From a virus: a stretch of DNA of 44,535 nucleotides. Location: positions 125 to 44,659 of IMG/VR virus record IMGVR_UViG_3300001282_000797. The stretch is one strand, 5' to 3'. Positions 14,537 to 22,374 of the stretch are shown here, in pieces (positions within the stretch are counted from its first letter, which is position 1; the number at the start of each line of letters is the position of its first letter). Position numbers and translations under genes: made by a program. The notes below the pieces were generated by a model. It was not told where the DNA came from. It saw nothing but the letters and a program-made list of their open reading frames with translations, and did not search any database.

Positions 14537-15805
14537 TTATTGAGTCTTACCTTTGTAAGTAATTAGTGATTTCATTCTGTCAAACTCTTCTGATATTTGT
14601 TTTGATTGTTTAGGTTCTAACGACTCTAATTTAGCCATTAATTTAGACCCTTCATCTTCACCAGCATTATCATTAACAGTTGGTTGTGGAGCTTTATTGT
14701 AAGCTTTCTTTTTAATTTGACCCAATATATTCTTTTTCCTAATTGTATTTCGTTTTTTGTTAACATCGGATTCTCCAGTGTTAGCCCATTCCGGATTATT
14801 ACCTGTTCTTGATGACCCCTCAATGTTATCTGTTATCCACTCTTCATTTGGATTTATTTCATCATACATTAAATTCTCTTGTCCTGCCGCTGTTAAATTA
14901 TCAGTATACTCCTCAACAGCCCCTGATGGGATATAAGCCTTTTTATCCATTTTAGTTAACTCACCATTACCTTTTGGGAAAATTTTAGGTTCTGTAGTAT
15001 AATCACCTTTAGAACCATCCTTTAGATATTCTTTCATTTTTTTTGTAACAGATTTAAGATAATCATCATTTTCTTTACCTGATTTTTTATGAATTTGAAT
15101 TTGTTTATCTAAACCTTTAGGTGTACCCATAGATTTAATGTTTTTTTCTTTACTCTGTTCCATAATAACACTCTCAATTAACTCAATCATTTGACTTTCA
15201 GTTAATTTAACAGACTCTTTGTGTTTACCCTCTTCACCCATCTCTAATTTTTTACTTTTTCTTAACATTTTAAAATCTTCAGTATCTAATCTATTGTTTT
15301 TATTTTTATCTAAAACTCTTTGATTCCCTTTTAAAGATTCACCCATCTCCGATTTTTTACTTTTTCTCAACATTTTAAAATCTTCAGTATCTAATCGGTT
15401 ATTTTTATTTTTATCTAAAACTTTTTGATTTCCTTTTAAAGATTCATTAACATCAGTTCCACAAAATTTTTCAATTCTATCTTTGGGAGCGTTATTTTCT
15501 TTATGCCATTTACAAGCCTCTTCATCATAATCATAATTACCGTCGGAATCAACCTCACCTTCTTCTTCTTCAATATAGTCGAAAGATTGACTTTTTGGGA
15601 ATTTTTTTGAAACATCGTAAATTCCTTCACCACACTCTGAACATTCTCCTTCATACATCATTCCACCACACTCACAAATATTAGATTCTTTCTCATCCAT
15701 ACTAGTTTTTATTTTAGAGACTAAATTATCTGCTCTTTCTTCTAAAGTTTCATTTAAAATTTTAGACACTAAATTTTCTAAATAAGTCGTATTTAATTTT
15801 TTCAT
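14537..15805 (-). CDS. Hypothetical virion/assembly protein with zinc-finger-like and EF-hand-like motifs (422 aa)
   Basis: Residues about 43-58 hold a four-cysteine cluster (CECGG ... CSECG) likely to bind zinc. Two almost identical tandem repeats of about 34 residues follow (about 122-190), each containing DKNKNNRLDTEDF, whose spacing (DxNxNxxLxxxDF) resembles an EF-hand or dockerin calcium loop. The rest is charged and Lys/Glu-rich with a helical LTESQMIELIESVIMEQ segment. There is no signal peptide. The neighbours 15829-19754 look like a conserved set of large-phage proteins that could act in head assembly; this one may be a scaffold or inner-head protein. Motifs are seen; the role is a guess. 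Confidence 0.65.
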   Translation of the reverse strand: MKKLNTTYLENLVSKILNETLEERADNLVSKIKTSMDEKESNICECGGMMYEGECSECGEGIYDVSKKFPKSQSFDYIEEEEGEVDSDGNYDYDEEACKWHKENNAPKDRIEKFCGTDVNESLKGNQKVLDKNKNNRLDTEDFKMLRKSKKSEMGESLKGNQRVLDKNKNNRLDTEDFKMLRKSKKLEMGEEGKHKESVKLTESQMIELIESVIMEQSKEKNIKSMGTPKGLDKQIQIHKKSGKENDDYLKSVTKKMKEYLKDGSKGDYTTEPKIFPKGNGELTKMDKKAYIPSGAVEEYTDNLTAAGQENLMYDEINPNEEWITDNIEGSSRTGNNPEWANTGESDVNKKRNTIRKKNILGQIKKKAYNKAPQPTVNDNAGEDEGSKLMAKLESLEPKQSKQISEEFDRMKSLITYKGKTQ

Positions 15806-15815
15806 TTTTTGTTTT

Positions 15816-15827
15816 TATTATAAATAT
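15816..15827 (-). promoter_or_regulatory. AT-rich upstream element ATATTTATAATA
   Basis: This is an exact copy of the 12-mer also found before the genes starting at 8999 and 10865, here 10 bases upstream of the ATG at 15805 and just after the stop of the 261-residue gene. It probably gives the 422-residue gene its own transcript start. Confidence 0.45.
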
Positions 15828-15828
15828 A

Positions 15829-16614
15829 TTATTTTTTATTTAAAAGCATTTTTTCGTACTCATAAGAGATAATTGTTTTAATAACATTTTCACTTATATT
15901 ATGTTTTTCACTAATATTTTGAATCGCTTTCTTAACCATATCATTCTCATATAGTTTTAAAGACTTAATGTCACCTTGATTACAATATGGAAATTTTTTA
16001 CATTTTTTCTTAACTTGAACAAATTTTCCACCAGGGATTTGAGTTTTAGAAGCACCTCTCCAATCTTTTTTACTTGGTGATTTAGCCCAAGCCGCGGGAG
16101 TTTCATATGAACCAGATGAACCCGAACCTGTAGATTCAGTTGCCTCAACTTTTTTAATATCACCATCTTCATCTTCTTTTATACAGTTAGGCACCATTCT
16201 ATCACCTTTCTTTTTTACACCTTTTTGTTGATATCCTACCCAACATTTTTCTTGCATTTCTTGTTTGGTTGTTGAAAATAATGGTCCTTCAAATCCACCA
16301 GCTGAAGATGCACCCATAGATTCAGTTGCCTCTTCTTTCTCACCCATAATAGGTAAGGATGATGATAATTTACCAACAGGTTTTTTTAATTTAGTATTAC
16401 CAACTAATTTAGTTGCAATCCCCTTATTAATTGGTCTCTTAATCATGTCTAATTTTTTATTTTTTTTATTTGATTCACCTAACTCTTTTGTTATGTCTTG
16501 AGCAGCAATTATAGTATCAACCACATATCCGTCCTTATAAGGAGCTGTTTGGGTTACTTCACCATTAATTTTCTTCTTTAAATCATCAGACATTTCATCT
16601 TCTTCTATTTTCAT
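15829..16614 (-). CDS. Conserved large-phage protein with two EATES-type repeats (261 aa)
   Basis: Two related segments are visible: EATESMGASSAGGFEGPLFS (about residue 95) and EATESTGSGSSGSYETPAAW (about 157), each a Ser/Gly-rich hinge followed by an aromatic anchor. Between them is WVGYQQKGVKKKGDRMVPNC, and after the second KKDWRGASKT and a basic Cys-containing stretch (KKKCKKFPYCNQGD). Similar text occurs in structural-region proteins of large environmental phages, but I know no function. The C-terminus is a helix. It is co-directional with its neighbours, 3 bases from the next gene. A role in head assembly is an inference from neighbours. Confidence 0.6.
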   Translation of the reverse strand: MKIEEDEMSDDLKKKINGEVTQTAPYKDGYVVDTIIAAQDITKELGESNKKNKKLDMIKRPINKGIATKLVGNTKLKKPVGKLSSSLPIMGEKEEATESMGASSAGGFEGPLFSTTKQEMQEKCWVGYQQKGVKKKGDRMVPNCIKEDEDGDIKKVEATESTGSGSSGSYETPAAWAKSPSKKDWRGASKTQIPGGKFVQVKKKCKKFPYCNQGDIKSLKLYENDMVKKAIQNISEKHNISENVIKTIISYEYEKMLLNKK

Positions 16615-16617
16615 TTT

Positions 16618-16863
16618 CTACGCGTTTTTAAGTCTTGTTTCCCAAAAACTTCGTTGATTCCACATTACACTATATAATTCTCTGAATGACCTAATTACAA
16701 TGTCTTTAACCTCTACTTCAAGTTTCCCTCGTTTTATTTCACGACCTATCATTTCAATAAGTTTTTGTTCATATTGTTTCATTGTGGTTGTGCCAAAGAA
16801 ATCTTTAATTTCTTTTCTCATCATAACCTCAATCTCTTTTTTTTCCGCTGCTGTAAATGCCAT
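16618..16863 (-). CDS. Hypothetical helical protein (81 aa)
   Basis: This 81-residue product is all-helical in appearance: FTAAEKKEIEVMMRKEIKDFFG, then a linker, then VKDIVIRSFRELYSVMWNQRSFWETRL. It is tightly packed between the 261-residue gene (3-base gap) and the 134-residue membrane gene (1-base gap). This type of short protein recurs near structural genes of large phages, with no known function. Confidence 0.65.
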   Translation of the reverse strand: MAFTAAEKKEIEVMMRKEIKDFFGTTTMKQYEQKLIEMIGREIKRGKLEVEVKDIVIRSFRELYSVMWNQRSFWETRLKNA

Positions 16864-16864
16864 T

Positions 16865-17269
16865 TTATTTAAGTATTAATAAGTATGTTGAAGTTATTAC
16901 TCCGGCAAACGTTCCAAGTTTCCATAAAAAAGATTTAAATTTTTGTCCGGTAAGTTCTTTATGTAATTTATTAGATAATTCTTCAGAGATTTTTAATTGT
17001 TCGTCTTTTTTACCTAATATAAAATTATTATTATTGTCTTTCTCTTCTAATAATGAAATTTGGACATCTTTTTGTTTTTCTCTTTCTTCAGTTTTAATTA
17101 ATTTTTCTTGAGTTAATTTTAATTCAATATTACACCCATCACCCTTAATAATATCTTTAATGACTAATTTGGCAATTGGTGTTTTAATTTTTACCGTTGT
17201 TGTATCTATTTGTGAAAAACTGCTCAAGCTCGTTAGCAGTAAGAGTATCGACACTATTAATTTTTTCAT
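16865..17269 (-). CDS. Exported coiled-coil protein with C-terminal membrane span (134 aa)
   Basis: Residues 1-20 are a typical Bacteroidetes signal peptide (MKKLIVSILLLLTSLSSFSQ). Residues about 50-105 are charged and heptad-like (coiled coil). Residues about 112-132 are a hydrophobic span ending LLILK. There is no lipobox cysteine at the cleavage site. The start lies inside the 3' end of the 119-residue coiled-coil gene in another frame (86-base overlap). With the endolysin about 0.9 kb upstream, this overlap recalls spanin gene pairs, but the missing lipobox and the C-terminal span argue against a classical outer-membrane spanin. Lysis accessory role: plausible inference. Confidence 0.65.
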   Translation of the reverse strand: MKKLIVSILLLLTSLSSFSQIDTTTVKIKTPIAKLVIKDIIKGDGCNIELKLTQEKLIKTEEREKQKDVQISLLEEKDNNNNFILGKKDEQLKISEELSNKLHKELTGQKFKSFLWKLGTFAGVITSTYLLILK

Positions 17270-17543
17270 TAGTTTGTTTTTTAATTATTGTTATATTATT
17301 ATCTATGTGGTTAATATCTTTTGTTAAATTAATAACATTACCTTTCACAGAATCAATCTTAATATCAATTCCTTTGTTAACCAATTTAGTCGAATCAATT
17401 TTAGTTTGAAGGGACTCTATTTTATTTTTATACGATTTAACATCAGTTTTAATCCCGTTTGTTGTGAAAATATTATATCCACATAAAACAATAAGAATCA
17501 CTAATAAAATATTCTGTTTATTATCACCAATAACATCTCTCAT
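17184..17543 (-). CDS. Membrane-anchored coiled-coil protein (119 aa), possible inner spanin
   Basis: Residues about 10-28 form an N-terminal membrane span (NILLVILIVLCGYNIFTT), followed by about 80 residues of charged, heptad-patterned sequence. This is the topology of an inner-membrane spanin (Rz-like): N-in, with a periplasmic coiled coil. Its 3' end overlaps the start of the exported 134-residue protein by 86 bases in a different frame. It lies 5 bases after the 199-residue gene. The topology is visible; the spanin call is tentative. Confidence 0.6.
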   Translation of the reverse strand: MRDVIGDNKQNILLVILIVLCGYNIFTTNGIKTDVKSYKNKIESLQTKIDSTKLVNKGIDIKIDSVKGNVINLTKDINHIDNNITIIKKQTNEKINSVDTLTANELEQFFTNRYNNGKN

Positions 17544-17548
17544 TATTA

Positions 17549-18148
17549 TTATGTTTTAATTGTTTTTTTTCTTGATGCTAAAATTTTAGCCCATTTTGAT
17601 TTAAATTTCTCATAAAAAGTTTTTAACTTATTAATCATTTCTAAAAATTCGTCATCAGCCTTTATCATTTCACCATTAATATAAACACCACTTTCTTCAC
17701 CAATTGATAAGAAAAAATCAACATCATAGTCAATTAATTTACCTGACCATTCAACATTATTTGGATAAATATTTAATTTGTTAAAATCTACTAAATCAGA
17801 CACTTCAGCAATAAATTCATCCATTGTTTCTTGGAAAGCAATTTTTTCATCTGTAGTTAATTCTAAATCAGTTTGTTCTTTACCATGTAAGACTAAAATC
17901 CCACCTGAAATTCTATACCCTTGTGTTTTATCATCTTTACTTTCATTATCGTCGTCAATTGTATCTTCAACAGATTTAGTTACATCATATTTTTTAGTGA
18001 TATCACCTGAAGACACTTCAGTTTCTTGTTCAGTAATAACGCCATATTTTTGTCTAATATTATTAATATCTTCATTAATGGTATCGTTGGATAACATTTT
18101 TCTAGAAGCATTAAGTAAATTTCTTATTTCATCATGTGAGTTGTTCAT
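17549..18148 (-). CDS. Conserved large-phage protein (199 aa), possibly head-related
   Basis: The N-terminal 80 residues are polar and Asp/Glu-rich (SHDEIRNLLNASRKML, IRQKYGVITEQE). The C-terminal 120 residues form an ordered domain: YRISGGILVLHG, LTTDEKIAFQETMDEFIAEVSDLVDF, VEWSGKLIDYDVDFFLSIGE, YINGEMIKADDEF, and a basic end (KWAKILASRKKT). Proteins with this text recur in large environmental myoviruses, apparently near structural genes, but I know no assigned function. Its start overlaps the endolysin stop by 17 bases. Confidence 0.65.
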   Translation of the reverse strand: MNNSHDEIRNLLNASRKMLSNDTINEDINNIRQKYGVITEQETEVSSGDITKKYDVTKSVEDTIDDDNESKDDKTQGYRISGGILVLHGKEQTDLELTTDEKIAFQETMDEFIAEVSDLVDFNKLNIYPNNVEWSGKLIDYDVDFFLSIGEESGVYINGEMIKADDEFLEMINKLKTFYEKFKSKWAKILASRKKTIKT

Positions 18149-18737
18149 ATTCTATTTTTTTTAAAAATTCTTCAAAATTAAATGCGGGGCTAACATCTGT
18201 AAAATTAGTGTTAAAATTACTTTTAGTTACCACCCCACAATATTTTTCAATACCGGTTATTTTTGTATTATGTTCGACTATTTGACGTTTAATTGACATA
18301 TCTTTAAATAATTCATTACATAATTTTGATGTATTATCAATCTGTATTGAAGTATAAGGTTGCCAAAAATAGTAGTCTCTCCATTTTTTTTCAAACACAT
18401 TACCCTTATAAATATCACCAATCCAGTTAACGTAATGGTCGGTTAAAGGTTCTTTGTGTAACCACCCTAAATTTTCTAAAGAAATGACTATAGAATTCCT
18501 ATTTATATTGGGATTTGAGAAATAGTCGGTGTGCCCTTCATTCCCTAATAACTGTAGTATTTTACCCTCTCTGGTTATAATATAATTGGGTATTCTGTTA
18601 TATTTACCGTTATTTCTATATTTTAATAATTGTAAATAATCATTAATATTTCTAGATGTATGAGTTAGAATTATTTGATATTTCTTTTTTTGTTTTCCTT
18701 TTGGTTTAAAATCACCATAATTAATAATGTCCACCAT
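18132..18737 (-). CDS. Endolysin: N-acetylmuramoyl-L-alanine amidase
   Basis: This 201-residue protein has the Amidase_2/PGRP (T7 lysozyme-like) layout. ILTHTSR has the first zinc ligand H26; IPNYIITREGKILQL is the YHFVI-like strand; NSIVISLENLGWL is the core strand; IVEHNTKITG has the second ligand H156; TDVSPAF has the likely third ligand D181. FWQPYTSIQ is the usual helix start. Family enzymes cut the bond between muramic acid and the stem peptide of peptidoglycan. There is no signal peptide, so release would need a holin-like protein. Coiled-coil membrane genes about 0.6-0.9 kb downstream may complete the lysis set. Confidence 0.85.
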   Translation of the reverse strand: MVDIINYGDFKPKGKQKKKYQIILTHTSRNINDYLQLLKYRNNGKYNRIPNYIITREGKILQLLGNEGHTDYFSNPNINRNSIVISLENLGWLHKEPLTDHYVNWIGDIYKGNVFEKKWRDYYFWQPYTSIQIDNTSKLCNELFKDMSIKRQIVEHNTKITGIEKYCGVVTKSNFNTNFTDVSPAFNFEEFLKKIEYEQLT

Positions 18738-18764
18738 ATAATATAATGTAAAAAATTTATTTGA

Positions 18765-19754
18765 TTACGATGTTTTTACATAACTTAATCTAACAATATC
18801 GTCAACAACTTCTTCTATTGGTTCCTCTACGACATCCTCGATTGGTTCTTCAATTAGTTCTTCAACGACTTCCTCGATTGGTTCCTCGATTAGTTCTTCA
18901 ACGACTTCCTCGATTGGTTCCTCGATTGGTTCTTCCACAACTTCTTCTATAGGTTCCTCGATTAGTTCTTCAACGACTTCCTCGATTAGTTCTTCAACGA
19001 CTTCCTCGATTGGTTCCTCGATTGGTTCTTCCACAACTTCTTCTATAGGTTCCTCGATTAGTTCTTCAACGACTTCCTCGATTGGTTCCTCGATTGGTTC
19101 TTCCACAACTTCTTCTATTGATTCCTCGATTGGTTCTTCAACAACTTCTTCTATTGGCCCCTCAAACACATCTGATTGTACAATATTTTTCGTATAATCC
19201 AATTCAGTCACTGTAAATTCATCGATTATAACACCAGAAGATTCTTCAATAACACTAACAGGTATCACATTTTTATTACTTTCATCAATCAATTCATCAT
19301 ATTTTACAAAGAAATGTAATGAAGTTAATGATATAATTGGTAATAAACCACCACTTAAAAAGGCTAACCATCTTTTCAATGATACTATATCAGTAAGGTC
19401 TGAACCAAACATTTCCCATATAGGTCCTGTCAACTCTACCCACGACTTAAATAACACACTATTTGCGTCAATCTCTTTATAGGAAAAGAATATATTACCA
19501 ATCATTTGTATGAAAGTCACCATACCAAACATAAACCAAACACCACCTTTAATTTTATTTGTGGCCGCTAACAATGCTGTCATAGCTCCTATCTCAATCG
19601 CAATTGATAAATATATTGCCCAACTAATTGGATTTGTTAAATTATACCACGAAACAACATGCGATATTGATATTCCCGCAACCAAAAAAATCGGAACTAA
19701 AAACATAGCCCTGATTGGATGAGCCTTAACCCATTCTAATATTGTTTTTTTCAT
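18765..19754 (-). CDS. Four-span membrane protein with acidic tandem-repeat tail (329 aa)
   Basis: Four hydrophobic segments lie within residues 10-150: MFLVPIFLVAGISISHVVS, ISWAIYLSIAIEIGAMTALL, WFMFGMVTFIQMIGNIFFS and FLSGGLLPIISLTSLHFFV. From about residue 197 to 320 the chain is an almost pure repeat of EEPIEEVVEEL-type units, strongly acidic. The membrane part resembles proteins seen in large phages; the repeat tail would project into the cytoplasm or periplasm. It may anchor a phage complex at the host membrane; no firm function is known. It starts 4 bases inside the end of the next upstream small gene. Confidence 0.7.
   Translation of the reverse strand: MKKTILEWVKAHPIRAMFLVPIFLVAGISISHVVSWYNLTNPISWAIYLSIAIEIGAMTALLAATNKIKGGVWFMFGMVTFIQMIGNIFFSYKEIDANSVLFKSWVELTGPIWEMFGSDLTDIVSLKRWLAFLSGGLLPIISLTSLHFFVKYDELIDESNKNVIPVSVIEESSGVIIDEFTVTELDYTKNIVQSDVFEGPIEEVVEEPIEESIEEVVEEPIEEPIEEVVEELIEEPIEEVVEEPIEEPIEEVVEELIEEVVEELIEEPIEEVVEEPIEEPIEEVVEELIEEPIEEVVEELIEEPIEDVVEEPIEEVVDDIVRLSYVKTS
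18808..19165. repeat. Tandem repeats encoding the EEPIEEVVEE tail
   Basis: About 360 bases are built from short variants of TCTTCAACGACTTCCTCGAT and GGTTCCTCGATTGGTTCTTC, repeated in blocks of about 66-72 bases in one frame. Near-identical blocks (for example around 18910-19010 and 19000-19110) show recent duplication, so copy number may vary. Confidence 0.85.
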
Positions 19755-20020
19755 TTCTCTATTTTAGAAATTTCTTTATCAATTTCTGATTGTCTATTAA
19801 CATCCATAATTTTTCTATCCGTAGACTGAATCATTCTTCTTTCTGTTTTTAAACCTTCAACTTTAATTTCTTTTTTTAAATTAACTTCTAATGATTCAAC
19901 ATTTTTAGTTAATTTTTCAATTTTAGTGTTAGTACCACAAGTTTTAAAAAATACAATTACCACCAGTAATGTCATTATTCTAATACCCCAATCGTCAATA
20001 AATTTTAATATTGTTTTCAT
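19751..20020 (-). CDS. Small membrane-anchored coiled-coil protein (89 aa)
   Basis: One N-terminal hydrophobic span (residues about 14-28, IMTLLVVIVFFKTCG) precedes a charged helical region (about 32-89) with heptad-like Leu/Val/Ile spacing. It overlaps the start of the 329-residue membrane protein by 4 bases (ATGA-type coupling), so the two may act together. No family recognised. Confidence 0.65.
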   Translation of the reverse strand: MKTILKFIDDWGIRIMTLLVVIVFFKTCGTNTKIEKLTKNVESLEVNLKKEIKVEGLKTERRMIQSTDRKIMDVNRQSEIDKEISKIEK

Positions 20021-20050
20021 AATTTTTAAATTAGTTTTACTATAAAAGTA

Positions 20051-20090
20051 AAAAACCTTCTATCATAATAAATAGAAGGTTTCTTTTTTT
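20051..20090 (-). terminator. Intrinsic terminator after the sigma factor gene
   Basis: AAACCTTCTAT (20053-20063) pairs with ATAGAAGGTTT (20072-20082), an 11-base-pair stem with an 8-base loop. On the minus strand, directly after the sigma stop (20091), the stem is followed by a T-rich tail. T-runs flank both sides, so it could also work on the plus strand. Confidence 0.8.
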
Positions 20091-20891
20091 TTACATATAA
20101 TCGAAAAGTATCGAACTCTCATTCCTTAATTTTCTTAAGGCTTTTTCCTTAATCTGTCTTACCCTTTCTTTAGTAAGATTAAAATCACCACCAATGTCTT
20201 CTAAAGTCCTTGGAGTACCCGTCAACCCAAAATAATCACCAACAATAGTTTTCTCTCGATTATCTAAAACATCTAATAAAGAAATTAATTGTTTTTTTAA
20301 TTCATCTTTAGTGTTAAAAATTGCGTCGGGCATATCTGCCTGTTCATTCTTTATAATATCAACTAAAGTATCTCCATCCTCATTAATACCCATATCTAAA
20401 TCAACAATAGATGGTAAATTTTGAAACTTGTCCGAGAGTTTACCCCCATTAGACTCAATCTCTTTTTTAGCTCTCTGTAAATCCTGAACCACATTAACCG
20501 GAAGTCTAATCGTTCTAGCGTTATCATTTAACGATTGGAGGATAGACTGTTTGACCCACCACACAGCGTATGATATAAATCTTAAATCTCTTGACCAATC
20601 AAAATGATTAATAGCCTTCATAAGACCTAAATTACCTTCAGCAATTAAATCAGGAAAATCTAACCCTTGGTTTTGATATTGTTTCGCCACCGTAATAACA
20701 AAACGCAAATTTCCCTCAAGTAATTCTTTATTAATCGATTCCAATTCTTTTTCTGTTAGACCTCCCGAACTAATTAATTTGGATAACTCTCTTTCCCTAT
20801 CAGGAGTCATCACTTTAATCTTACGAATGTCTTTTAAATACAGTTGTATTTCTTCTTGATTAATTGGAATCCCCGAATTTTTTTCTTTCAT
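20091..20891 (-). CDS. Sigma-70 family factor, Bacteroidetes primary-type
   Basis: This 266-residue protein uses the ATG at 20891 (upstream gene stops at 20893; an ATG at 20954 would overlap it). Region 1.2 is near residues 12-45 (QLYLKDIRKIKVMT). Region 2 is about 58-128 (GNLRFVITVAKQYQNQGL, DLIAEGNLGLMKAI, RFISYAVWWVKQSIL). A reduced region 3 follows, then region 4 with LEDIGGDFNLTKERVRQIKE. Region 2 is close to the Bacteroidetes housekeeping sigma factor, while region 3 seems about 20 residues shorter. It is not the very divergent gp55 type of T4. It probably redirects host RNA polymerase to phage promoters. A terminator follows. Confidence 0.93.
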   Translation of the reverse strand: MKEKNSGIPINQEEIQLYLKDIRKIKVMTPDRERELSKLISSGGLTEKELESINKELLEGNLRFVITVAKQYQNQGLDFPDLIAEGNLGLMKAINHFDWSRDLRFISYAVWWVKQSILQSLNDNARTIRLPVNVVQDLQRAKKEIESNGGKLSDKFQNLPSIVDLDMGINEDGDTLVDIIKNEQADMPDAIFNTKDELKKQLISLLDVLDNREKTIVGDYFGLTGTPRTLEDIGGDFNLTKERVRQIKEKALRKLRNESSILFDYM

Positions 20892-20892
20892 A

Positions 20893-21459
20893 TTATTTTG
20901 AGTATTGGTTAAGTAATTGTAATTCTTCTTCTGATAATGATTTAATTCCCTCATCGACTAATTTATCAAATAATTCGTCAAATGTTGGTTTTCTTTTCTT
21001 ATATTTAAGTTGACTAATATCATCATCCTCATCTTCATCAACAAATTCAGAAAAATCTAAAAAGAATTCCGCTCTAATGTTATTCATTAACATATTTCGT
21101 ACCTCATAATCATTTTCATCACATATTTTGTTTTTACCTGACATATAGTCATTAACACCATCGTTAAATAGATGTTTTGCAACTTCATCTGGTAATCCGT
21201 ATGACAAATTGTCATCTGTGTATGGTAATAAAATATAACTTATTGTGTCATAATCTAATATCATATCAATATAGTCTTTAACATCCAAATAGGAATCTAA
21301 AGTTGAGATTGTGTACACTGTCGATTCCGGACCAAAGTAAAAATTGACCTTTGGAACATCCGAAATAACACTTAATTCATCAGCAATTTGTTCTGCGAAT
21401 TCTTGGGGGTTGTCGTTTTTTGTAAATACAAATAGAATGTATTTGGTTAAGTTCTCCAT
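20893..21459 (-). CDS. Hypothetical protein (188 aa) upstream of the sigma factor
   Basis: The first 100 residues look like an alpha/beta fold (YILFVFTKNDNPQEFAEQIADEL, YILLPYTDDNLSYGLP). Residues about 140-150 are a run of Asp/Glu. The end (RKPTFDELFDKLVDEGIKSLSEEELQLLNQY) resembles the short helical hairpin found at the C-terminus of various Bacteroidetes proteins (SLTxEExxxL). The stop is 2 bases from the sigma factor start, so both are likely co-transcribed; a sigma-regulating partner is conceivable but untested. Function unknown. Confidence 0.65.
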   Translation of the reverse strand: MENLTKYILFVFTKNDNPQEFAEQIADELSVISDVPKVNFYFGPESTVYTISTLDSYLDVKDYIDMILDYDTISYILLPYTDDNLSYGLPDEVAKHLFNDGVNDYMSGKNKICDENDYEVRNMLMNNIRAEFFLDFSEFVDEDEDDDISQLKYKKRKPTFDELFDKLVDEGIKSLSEEELQLLNQYSK

Positions 21460-21490
21460 ATGTTATACGTTTAAGTTATAAATTATGTTA

Positions 21491-21498
21491 CAAAGATA
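21491..21498 (-). promoter_or_regulatory. Possible -7 element for the sigma operon
   Basis: TATCTTTG on the minus strand matches the Bacteroidetes -7 consensus and is identical to the elements at 7273, 9075 and 31956. It lies 32 bases before the ATG at 21459. No TTTG is seen 19-20 bases further upstream, so the call is weak. Confidence 0.35.
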
Positions 21499-21534
21499 AT
21501 GAAATTAGTTTAATAAAAATATTTTTTTATATAA

Positions 21535-22374
21535 TTAAGTTGTTCCATTTTTTATTTCACACAAAACTTTCTCTAATCTTCGTTTTTCTATATCACAATA
21601 TTCTTTAGATATTTCAGACCCAATATAACTTCTTTCAATTAATATACACATTTTTGATGTTGTACCGCTACCCATAAATGGGTCATAAATAATATCACCC
21701 TCATTTGACCAAGACTCTAAATGTTTTTTCACTAACTCTTCAGGAAATATCGCCGGATGTTCAAATGCCATTTTATCATTAGTAGAATTTCCACCCCCAA
21801 CATAAAAATCCCATATATTATAATCTGGTACTCTATCTTTAACAAAATAATCATTTTCATTAAATTCACCATCTTTATTTCTTGAGAATTTCTTTTTTCT
21901 ATAAGTTCTTTTATCATCACATTTATTACTTCTATCTCTTAACGCTATATTTGTTGTTGTCGGTTTACCTTTTGAAAATACAAACATATATTCAAACATT
22001 TGTTGGTATCTAGCACCAGCATTTGGTGGTGGATTTAATTTTCGGTATACCATAGTATCGTGAATATTAAATCCAATTTCTTTAAAAAACAACGCCTGTC
22101 TAAATGAGGTACCAGTCTCCGACCCATTTTTAACAGCATCCGAAACAACCCAAACAACAATACCACCTTTTTGAGTAACCCTAAAAAGTTCTTTAGCTAT
22201 ATCCTCAAAAGGAAATGAGTACCCATTATATTCATCTTTATTTTTACCGACATTTTTATTGTAAGTCCTTAAATCATCGTAAGGTGGTGAAGTAACTGTT
22301 AATTTTATAAAATTATCAGACATTTTTTTCATTGTGTCTAAACAACTTTCGTTATAGGTTTTATTTAATTCCAT
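21535..22374 (-). CDS. DNA methyltransferase (N4/N6, TSPPY type)
   Basis: This 279-residue protein has catalytic motif IV TSPPY at residues 28-32 near the N-terminus and SAM-binding motif I DPFMGSGTT at about 231-239 near the C-terminus. This is the order of beta-type N4-cytosine/N6-adenine methylases. IIYDPF, IGSEISKEYCDIEKRRL and RYQQMFEYMFVFSKGKP fit the family. SPPY is more often seen in N4-cytosine enzymes. The target cannot be read. Its start overlaps the upstream 232-residue gene by 14 bases, the arrangement of many restriction-modification pairs. Alternatively it is an orphan protective methylase. Confidence 0.9.
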   Translation of the reverse strand: MELNKTYNESCLDTMKKMSDNFIKLTVTSPPYDDLRTYNKNVGKNKDEYNGYSFPFEDIAKELFRVTQKGGIVVWVVSDAVKNGSETGTSFRQALFFKEIGFNIHDTMVYRKLNPPPNAGARYQQMFEYMFVFSKGKPTTTNIALRDRSNKCDDKRTYRKKKFSRNKDGEFNENDYFVKDRVPDYNIWDFYVGGGNSTNDKMAFEHPAIFPEELVKKHLESWSNEGDIIYDPFMGSGTTSKMCILIERSYIGSEISKEYCDIEKRRLEKVLCEIKNGTT

